Below, in pieces: positions 57,080 through 64,000 of a DNA stretch of 64,000 nucleotides. Origin of the DNA: Serripes groenlandicus. Lineage: Eukaryota > Mollusca > Bivalvia > Cardiida > Cardiidae. The notes beneath the pieces are model-generated. The model ran no database searches and was not told the origin of the DNA. It saw nothing but the letters and a program-made list of their open reading frames with translations. Both the position numbers and the translations under genes were made by a program. How positions within the stretch are numbered: position 1 is the stretch's first letter; the number at the start of each line of letters is the position of its first letter. The stretch covers positions 58,859,803 through 58,923,802 of the forward strand of contig JASEVX010000007.1 of NCBI GenBank assembly GCA_031761405.1, written 5' to 3'.

Positions 57080-57255
57080 AGAATCATATAGAAAATCTGC
57101 AGCAGACGACTTTAGAAACACAGAAAATCTCTGAATTGCTAAAAAAATTTGAAAACACTGTTGCAAAAGGTGAAATTGCCCATTTTGAGCAATTTCTACT
57201 TTCGTCACAATGTTTTCAAAATTCGTCCGCTGCAGTATATGTGGGAAAGGGTTAA
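57080..57255. mobile_element. MITE family A copy lacking its left end
   Basis: 'aaatctgcagcagacgactt' to 'tatatgtgggaaagggttaa'. The left TTAA and tip are absent. Confidence 0.65.
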
Positions 57256-57399
57256 AACATGTAACCATACTGGAATAGAATGAGTCAAAGATGGCATTCA
57301 TAATCAAAAGAATGCTTCCATTTCACACCTGTGCAAATATTCAATCTTAAGATATCAAACGTATATTTAATACTAACTGATATGCAGACAGGGAACTTA

Positions 57400-57877
57400 A
57401 AACCCTTTCCCACATACAACAAATCTGCAACAGACGACTTTGAAATAATCTAGACGAAAAACACGAAAAATCTCTACAGATGAAGGTATAATTACTGAAC
57501 AAGTTGAAAACGTTGTGGCAAAAGTAGAAAATGATCATTATAATTTCTCCTTTTGTCACAATGTTTTCAAAAGTCGTCTGCTGCAGAGGCATCAGAAAGT
57601 GTCTATATCGAGGGCTTGGCGTGAAACGGTTGTAACTAATAACCTATTTTGAAAACCCTGGTTTAGGGATAATTTTGACCCCTTTGTAAACATTGCAAAT
57701 TTAGGTGCCATTGCTCAGAACGAGCAATGGCACCTAAATTTCCATTGTTTACCAAGTAAAATTATTTGACGCTTTTAAAGACTTTATGACGAGGTGATTA
57801 ACCTTGGTAAAAAAAATACCAATTTTAGTTACAACCGTTTCACGCCAAGCCCTCGATATGTGGGAAAGGGTTAAGGG
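57400..57877. mobile_element. MITE family A copy split by family D
   Basis: Left 'aaccctttcccacatacaac'. The right end resumes after the insert as 'atatgtgggaaagggTTAA'. Confidence 0.8.
57609..57855. mobile_element. Family D foldback MITE inside MITE family A
   Basis: Terminal repeats cgagggcttggcgtgaaacg, with an ATAT duplication at both flanks (57605-57608, 57856-57859). Removing it restores 'gtctatatgtgggaaa'. Confidence 0.9.
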
Positions 57878-58164
57878 TAACTGTTTATGAAATGTTATCA
57901 ATGTTATCTGTATTTACTGTGATTTATTGATTGATATTACACTATGTGTCTGTAGCAAATATCTTTAGAACATTTAGAGAATTAAGTGCAATTTGCAAGC
58001 AATGACTTATTTTGATGCAGTTAACAGGAAAATTGCTCAGCAAAAGTAATTTCTACTTTTCCTATGTACATTAATGCCTCAAATCATTATAAAAATTAAA
58101 CTTCCAATTTTCTCCAGACCTAATCATTTAAGCAGACGACTTTAACATTATCATATCAGGTAAA

Positions 58165-58700
58165 CGAACCCTTTCCCACTTACAACAAATCTGCAGCAGA
58201 TGTCTTTAAAAACATTTAGTAAAAAGTATGGAAACTCTTTATAAATGAAAGAACAATTGTTGAATAAATTTGAAGAAAATGTGGCAAAAGGAGCATTCAG
58301 AAGCCCCTGATTGATTGATTGGGGTTTAACGCCATTTTTAACAATTTCTCAGTTATATCACGGCGGCCAGTTCACCTTCTCATGCATTTCCTGGTTTTCT
58401 CACACCAGTACTCCACACAACAATCTTCCCAAGCAACTGGCTACTTTTCCACATAGACATATCCCATTGGTGAAAGACGAATGACGCATGTCGCATTGAC
58501 TTTTGTCAATCGTCGGAAAGAAAGTTGGCCGAGCCGGGATTCAAACTCACAACCCCTGGATTGACAGCCCGCGACGCTACCAACTGAGCTATTGGGGCTC
58601 AGCTTCAGAAGCCTGTGAAGTAGACAAATTTTGAAATCATTGTTGAAAAGGAAAAGTTGCTCATAATAAAAATTCAATAACAATACTTTCATCTACAGAT
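58165..58700. mobile_element. MITE family A remnant with a full SINE inside (58309-58603, minus)
   Basis: The SINE head on the minus strand is 'gagccccaatagctcagttg' with B box gagtttgaatccc; its tail is 'aaaccccaatcaatcaatca'. MITE pieces on both sides ('ccctttcccacttacaac', 'cagaagcctgtgaagtagac') show insertion into the MITE. Confidence 0.75.
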
Positions 58701-58717
58701 ATTTTCTTTATCTATAA

Positions 58718-60139
58718 GCCTAGTTCTCACTGTCCCGGATAGAGCCCCTGTACGTCCCGGATGGTGGTCCGGGAGAAAACGTGTCAAACCGGGAAGACAA
58801 CCGTGGTGGCACCGTAGCAAATCAGGATGAGCCGTGTTCGGATGTCCCGGATGTTTTGACACAACCTGGAGTCACCGGGAGAAATATCAAGAACCGGCGT
58901 TATACGGGCAGGTTTCACACAACGCCGGTATATACCGGCGCAGGACCAGCTCTCTACCTTGGCTCTTTTGTGATAGTCCATAGTAATCCGGGGCTGTCGG
59001 GAATACTCCACTCACAGTAGACATACAGTGAACCCTGGAATTAACCCGGCATAGCTCCTGGAATTAGGGACTGACACGGTCTGAGCCGTATTAGCAGACG
59101 GTTAACAACGGCGTATGCTGGCATTCCACTGGTTGAGGCAGGTAGACCCCCGTTTCATTACGGACTGACCCAGTTTATGCCGGATTATTTCGTTTCAACG
59201 ACGGTAACAGACGGCGAAGTTACGGTCAGATAGGGTGTAGTTACTGTTAGCCCCCGATAAATTCCTGTGTACAATAAGGTTCCCCATCAGTGTAATTTGA
59301 GAGCAATATGATCCAGACAAGCAGCAACATACTCGAGTTGGTGAACTGTCAGCTACAGTTTGCCCATCGGCAGACAGCTTGCACTATAGTGATGGCAAGG
59401 GTTCAGTTACATAACAGAAGACACACAAGGTGACATCAAAGAAAGACAGTTTGGGTTCATCCATGATTACAGAGGAGACTTCAATTCGGGCATTACTCCA
59501 GACTTCTCCAGTAACTGCGGCTTGAAGATGAGCGGTCGTTCCGAAACTTCCTTCGGGTTGATCCTAGGATGTTCTATGAACTGCTGCAGAGATTAGAACA
59601 TTGAATCTCCAAACAAGATACATGGCACAGGAAGTCTATTGAGCCTGGTCTTAAATTAGCCATTACTTTGCGATACCTAGCCAGCTTGGACAATTACCAC
59701 TCCTTGATGTACGCCTTTGGAGTGGCTTATAACACCATCTCCAACTTCATTCCCGAGGTGAGGAAAACTGATGCTGATCTGCGCTTGTCTCATTTTATAT
59801 ACCGGTACTATCCGGTTACCACCAGGGGACACCACAAGCGCACGACCGGGGTTCTACCGGGTTGGACCGACAGGGCCGTAACACGATCGTGGTCTCACCT
59901 GCTGGCACCGGGTCACGACCTTGGTCACTGCGGGATGGACTGGGAAACACGCCGGCACCACACCGTAAATACACCGTGCCAAACCAGGGTAATCCAGGAT
60001 CAAACGGGGGCATCCGGCTTCTAAACCAGAACAGCGATGGGAATATGAGAATGCAATTGATTTTTCTGGCACAAATATCCCGGATCATCCCGGTATACCG
60101 GCTAGTACCGGGACCTGATCAGGACAGTTAGAAAAAGGC
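58718..60139 (+). mobile_element. PIF/Harbinger-type element, decayed
   Basis: Terminal motifs 'gcctagttctcactgtccc' and, inverted, 'gcctttttctaactgtcc'. GC-rich ends carry many 'cccggat' and 'taccgg' words, and a transposase fragment lies inside. The 3-bp flanks do not match cleanly, so the exact ends are provisional. Confidence 0.65.
59430..59770 (+). pseudogene. HARBI1-like transposase, N-terminal fragment with stops
   Basis: One frame reads W-V-H-P-stop-L-Q-R-R-L-Q-F, then LRLEDERSFRNFLRVDPRMF, YELLQRLEH, stop, and KLAITLRYLASLDNYHSLMY, AFGVAYNTISNFIPEV. 'RSFRNFLRVDP' and 'LRYLA' are hallmarks of PIF/Harbinger transposases. Three in-frame stops, and the DDE catalytic part is missing. Confidence 0.85.
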
Positions 60140-60299
60140 TTTAGACTTGATGTCTTCAAAGTTTGTTGTAAGTTCAATTGTTGGAAAGGGTAAATTGAAT
60201 AATAACAGATATATTGTTCATCGATCCAAAGACCAGTTTTTTAAGACATCCCTATCTATATCTAGGTATTTGCATTTCTCCACTGAAAAGGGTAGACTT

Positions 60300-60541
60300 A
60301 TCTATAAAATCCTTTTCCACATACAGCAAATCTGCAGCAGACGACTCCGAAGTCATCTGGTAAGAAATAATATTGGTAAACCTCTATTAATAAAAGTTTA
60401 AACATTAAATAGAGTTGAACAAATTGTGTCAAAAGGAGAAATTGCTCATTTATAATAAACAATTTCTCCTTTTGTCACATTGTTTTCGAAGGTCGTCTGC
60501 TGCAAAGGCTTTAAAACGGGTCTGTATGCGTAAAAGGGTTA
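60300..60541. mobile_element. MITE family A copy abutting a gene 2 donor
   Basis: 'ccttttccacatacagcaaa' left, central palindrome, right 'ctgtatgcgtaaaagggtta'. Its right TTAA is the 'gttaac' that would serve as the donor of the long form of the next exon. Confidence 0.7.
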
Positions 60542-60543
60542 AC

Positions 60544-60727
60544 AAGAGACAATCTTCCGAAGGTGTTGGTTGTCATGGAATGCATGCCGCATTTGTGTAG
60601 CATATGAGACCAAAGGTAATCTATAGTTAAACAAATCTTGCAACTGTCTTCAATATCCTCATTTATTTCCCGCTCATTCAAGATGACTTCTGGTCTATTT
60701 TCTAAATCAAAGATAACAGAAGTTTTG
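60544..60727 (-). CDS. Gene 2 exon (short form 60633-60727)
   Basis: A strong acceptor (cccctttcacag), then KTSVIFDLENRPEVILNERE and INEDIEDSCKI. It may end at a gtttaac donor (60632) or continue as CLTIDYLWSHMLHKCGMHSM to a gttaac donor at the MITE border. Entry needs two bases, supplied by the exon at 61418. Both other frames stop early. Confidence 0.6.
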
Positions 60728-60852
60728 CTGTGAAAGGGGGGGATTATAGTTTTATTTGATGTTTATTGCAAGGTTTTAACTGCAGAGAGAAAAGGCATTG
60801 TAAGTTATGTATAACCAACCCATTACCCAATGCATTAGTTTTGGATTTTTCC

Positions 60853-61382
60853 ATTTAACCCTTTCCCTTTCCTGCAGCGCATTTCATGATCATTTTGCTG
60901 CAGCAGACACCTATAAAAACATCTAGGCAAAAATATAAAATACACAAAAATGTATAGATCTCTATGAACTATTAAACTTAAAGAGTAATAAATGAAAAAG
61001 CTTTGACACCATTGTGGCAAAAGAAAAAATTATCACCATGACCAATTTTTCCTTTTGCTATAATGTTTTTCATAAGACATGTGCTGCAAATGCATCAAAT
61101 TGCTTCTGCAAATAGGAAAGGGTTGACACACAGAAGACAGCATTTGAAAACACTGTAAGAGCTAGCATTCAGTCCACAGAACAAGGACACCTAAGCTCCC
61201 TTTTTTTTAACCTTTTCCCACTTTAGTTGAGAAGCAATTTGACGCATCTGCAGCAGATGACACAATGTTTCAATTTTATATAATGATTATACTGTACTTT
61301 CATTTATTGAGATGTTAATTATTTTTTGCTTGCATGTTTTGAGTCGTCTGCTGCCGATTGTTTGTATGTGGGAAAGGTTTAT
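60853..61382. mobile_element. MITE family A copies (about 60853-61126, 61207-61382)
   Basis: 'aaccctttccctttcctgca' to 'aataggaaagggttgac', and 'aaccttttcccactttagtt' to 'tgtatgtgggaaaggtttat'. Both are diverged. Confidence 0.55.
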
Positions 61383-61417
61383 GTAACCTGTCTGCATGCA
61401 TCAACACTGCATGTCAC

Positions 61418-61478
61418 AACTCTGGTAGTACTGCATCGATGCTAAACCATACTCCCCTAGGTGCACAATTATTATACA
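61418..61478 (-). CDS. Gene 2 exon
   Basis: Acceptor catggggtcacag and donor gtgaca. Codes YNNCAPRGVWFSIDAVLPE. The two-base entry and exit join in frame both to the exon at 63565 and to that at 60727, giving a continuous VWFSIDAVLPEFKTSVIFDL across the junction. Confidence 0.6.
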
Positions 61479-61583
61479 CTGTGACCCCATGACAAAGGTA
61501 AAATATAAATTCCCCATCTAAAAGTGGGGTCATAAACAACTAAAATGTAATGATGTTGCTGTCTACTTTGTTTGAAAGTTGCC

Positions 61584-61813
61584 TTAACCCTTTCCCTCAT
61601 ACGACAATTCTGCAGCAGACGACTTTGAACATATTTTGTCAACAAATTGAAAATCTCTATAATTGAATGGATAACCTATGACTTAAAGTGGAAAACATTG
61701 TGTCAAAAGGAGAAATTGCTTGTTTTGAGCAATTTCTTCTTTTGTCAGTATGTTTTCAAAAAGTCGTCTGCTGCAGAAGTGGCGGAAAGCGTTTATATGA
61801 GGGAAAGGGTTAA
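61584..61813. mobile_element. MITE family A, reference-quality copy
   Basis: TTAA ends, ccctttccctcatacgac, 'aattctgcagcagacgact', full palindrome, 'gtctgctgcag', tatatgagggaaaggg. A useful template for the subfamily with the long left arm. Confidence 0.9.
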
Positions 61814-62335
61814 GATTTGTATATTTTTAACATTATATTTCTCATTTATTTTAATCATATTAATGTTCAATTTGAAAGAGTCTCAATATATTTTAGTACA
61901 GTCGGATTCCGATAAAGAAAATCAATTGGCCAACTGAATACATGCTGTTACAAGTTATGAAGTTATGACAACCACTAATTGCTTCAAGTACAATAAAACT
62001 TCAACTGTTTATTGTGATCTTCATAGGCCAATTATCTGAAAGTCATATCAGAACAGATTACCGCAAGTCTGTCAATTTCATTGATTCATTGCTTTGAATA
62101 AGTTTAATTTTCCACTTATCGTGATTTTTTTCTTTTTTATAGTTTTATTGATTACGAGATGTCCTAAAGTATTAAATCAATCTCAATTAGAAAATCCATT
62201 TGCTTTCCAAGTAAATATTTATCCAGTTTCACAGATCAATCAGATAACAGGAAGTTGAGGCAGCATTTAGCTTGTAACTGTTATAACATGCTGCGCTACA
62301 TGAAAACCAACATTAACCTATGGTTTTGTGACTAC
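61814..62335. other. Intron DNA, nothing recognised
   Basis: AT-rich, no repeats or convincing frames. Confidence 0.4.
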
Positions 62336-62466
62336 AGAGCTCTACAGATAGGTTCATATTTTACATTTCGAAATTTGATGTGACACTAAATACAAAGAGA
62401 CAATTCTTTTGAGTACCCCCGACATAGGGTTTGGTTGAGTCATAAGGGAGAGAGATAAGGAGATGA
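62336..62466. mobile_element. Family B foldback element, degenerate
   Basis: 'agagctctacagatagg' left and 'gagagataagga' right. The core keeps only one arm ('gacaattcttttgagtaccc'). Confidence 0.6.
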
Positions 62467-62479
62467 ACAGTTGGAAAAT

Positions 62480-62704
62480 ATTAATTCACTCCTCCTTATC
62501 ATGTCGTCTGTAGCCATGTCTAGACAAAAGCTGCCTGCATACCATGCAATGCTATTATATTCAAATGTATACTTTATACTTGAAATGAGCTTCTTGAAAG
62601 TTTTCCAAATCATTGGTTGTTCAAATCAAGATCAGACTGTTCTGATGCAAAGTGGGTCAGTGTGATGGGATACTGGTCTTTCAAAGTTTCATTTTGAAGA
62701 GTGT
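62480..62704 (-). other. Possible coding remnant, unassigned
   Basis: The minus strand carries an open stretch QNETLKDQYPITLTHFASEQ, then SDLDLNNQ and stop, next to a SINE. No good donor is found and the phase does not link to gene 2. The opposite-strand frame (62471-62665) is an alternative. Confidence 0.2.
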
Positions 62705-63175
62705 CTCTATAATGGCGTAGTAGTTAAAGCAGTGCAGTACACCATGCAGGGTTCAAGTCCCGATCGGGTCATACCATAAACTTTACAAATGGGAGTATTT
62801 AATATAAAATGGCTTCCCCCTTGGTGTTTAACCCTTTCCCTCATATAGACGCTTTCTGACGCCTCTGCAGCAGACGGCTTTTTGAAAACATAGTAACAAA
62901 AGAAGAAATTGCACAAAACGTGCAATTTCTTCTTTTGTCACAATGTTTTCCACTTTTAGTCATAGGTTATCCATTTAATTATAGAGATTTTCCATTATTT
63001 GACAACATATGTTTAAAGTCGTCTGCTGCAGAATTGTCGTATGAGGGAAAGGGTTAAGGATGTAAGGATGCGGGGATTATTGCTTTATGTCTTTATACAT
63101 TGGTGTCGGGATAAATAATACCAGCAGTAATGATCCATTTCCCGTAATATAACTGAAATTCTGTTGAAAACGCCT
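62705..63175 (+). mobile_element. tRNA-derived SINE split by a MITE
   Basis: Head 'ggcgtagtagttaaagcagt' with B box gggttcaagtccc, then 'aaaatggcttcccccttggt'. The tail resumes at 63058 and ends 'gtaatataactgaaattctg', 'ttgaaaacgcc'. Same family as 13333. Confidence 0.75.
62828..63057. mobile_element. MITE family A copy inside a SINE
   Basis: TTAA ends, ccctttccctcatatagac left, cgtatgagggaaaggg right, complete palindrome. Confidence 0.9.
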
Positions 63176-63400
63176 TTAAACCTTTCCCTCGTATGAAAAT
63201 TCTGCAGCAGATGACAAATATTTTGTCAAAAAATAGAAAATCTCCATAATTGAATGGATAACCTATGACTAAAAGTTGAAAACATTATGGCAAAAGGAGA
63301 AATTGCTCGTTTTGAGCAATTACTTCTTTTGTCAATATGTTTTCAAAAAGCTGTCTGCTGCAGAGGCATCAGAAAGCGTCTATAATAGGGAAAGGGTTAA
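63176..63400. mobile_element. MITE family A copy
   Basis: 'ttaaacctttccctcgtatg' left and 'tataatagggaaagggttaa' right, full palindrome. Confidence 0.8.
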
Positions 63401-63564
63401 ACACCAATCAAACAAACTTCTCTTACATTGCACTGATTGCTAAATGAAATACACAAAACCAAGAGACTTTATCAAAACAGCCATAATGTTTATCATGAGT
63501 TAACGGGTCAAACATTAAAGGTATTAAAATCAATGTCGACTTTTCATAAATATCATCGTTGTAC

Positions 63565-63663
63565 CTGTGTGAGAACGACACTTCTTGTCTTGTTCACAAT
63601 AACGTTTCACACAACATTTATGGTGCAAACATTTAAAAACATCAAGTATAAAACATTGAAAAA
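63565..63663 (-). CDS. Gene 2 exon, Cys-rich
   Basis: Acceptor tcatctgtccag and donor gtacaa. Codes FQCFILDVFKCLHHKCCVKR then YCEQDKKCRSHT: six cysteines and two adjacent histidines in 32 residues, suggesting a zinc-binding segment. One-base exit joins the exon at 61478. The gene continues beyond the window on this strand. Confidence 0.6.
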
Positions 63664-63689
63664 CTGGACAGATGAAAATATAATTATTT

Positions 63690-63876
63690 AATAGAGTTGA
63701 AAACATTGTGGCAAAAGAAGAAATTACTCATTATAAGCAATTTCTTCTTTTGGCGCAATGTTATTCAACTTTATCCAATAAGTGTTCCTTCATTTACAGA
63801 GAGTTTCCATATTTTGATAAAGATATTTTCTCAAAGACGTCTACTGCAGATTTGCTGTATGTGGGAAAGGCCTTTA
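63690..63876. mobile_element. MITE family A copy lacking its left end
   Basis: Central palindrome 'gtggcaaaagaagaaattac' through 'gtatgtgggaaaggccttta'. It begins close to the acceptor of the gene 2 exon at 63663. Confidence 0.6.
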
Positions 63877-64000
63877 GACCAGCCAACACATTCCTACAGT
63901 CTGATCGGTGCTATTATTCACCACTAGCAGATTCTTTGATAGCCCTATTGGTAGGTTGGACAGAAGTGTAGACCTACATCGGACTGTGAACATGCACAGA

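Noticed and set aside
59816..60131. Frames of 72-118 codons on both strands
   Set aside because: Low-complexity 'ccggt' sequence in the decayed Harbinger element. Open on both strands by composition only.
61150..61205. Extra gene 2 exon between 61418 and 60727
   Set aside because: A phase-compatible frame exists, but the donor is poor, the 3' part resembles MITE sequence, and 61418-61478 joins 60727 directly in phase.

Overview
The window looks like nuclear DNA of a bivalve mollusc. It is AT-rich and intron-rich. It is packed with tRNA-headed SINEs whose tail reads toward a 'ggggtttaacgccgtttt' motif, with AACAAGAG-ended elements that carry internal satellites (Pearl or Helitron/HINE style), and with TTAA-flanked foldback MITEs. 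There are no prokaryotic genes, operons, rRNA genes or CRISPR arrays. The species is not identified.

Two split host genes lie on the minus strand, head to tail. Gene 1 (about 248-45279) could be rebuilt exon by exon: 17 exons with splice sites and matching phases at every junction, coding about 1384 residues. It carries a FAM194-type domain (ERICH6/C3orf20-like, about residues 190-312), one giant exon (9653-11800) with a Glu/Asp-rich 35-residue tandem repeat, and a Cys-containing C-terminal region. Gene 2 (about 50671 to beyond 63663) is only partly resolved. Three 5' exons join in phase and code a Cys-rich segment, and a terminal exon with a stop lies at 50671-50866. I do not recognise its product.

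Nearly everything else is mobile DNA, much of it nested. (1) Several dozen copies of a 180-230 bp foldback MITE ('family A') with TTAA ends, CCCTTTCCC tips and a central hairpin. (2) About ten AACAAGAG/AACTAGAA elements whose 5' subterminal arm pairs with their 3' tip and whose cores are tandem repeats. One in gene 1 holds about 11 units that each contain a perfect AGGTCA DR1 motif. (3) SINEs. (4) Smaller foldback families B, D, E and F. (5) A broken PIF/Harbinger transposase. (6) A 6.1 kb element (16460-22590) in a gene 1 intron with the signature of a DIRS tyrosine-recombinase retroelement: 153 bp inverted repeats that are identical as read, unequal termini, and an internal region that is exactly the complement of the circle junction, with AAT at both ends. 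Its core shows almost no intact coding.

Region by region: 0-16 kb, 3' half of gene 1 with MITEs in every larger intron. 16-23 kb, the DIRS-like insertion. 23-31 kb, FAM194-domain exons, the DR1 satellite element and MITEs. 31-45 kb, very long 5' introns filled with MITE clusters and a nested pair of HINE-like elements. 45-50 kb, gene 1 start, a TTA-flanked MITE, a HINE-like element holding an ORF and an NRF1 site, then SINE debris. 50-64 kb, gene 2 with satellite elements, a Harbinger relic, SINEs and MITEs.
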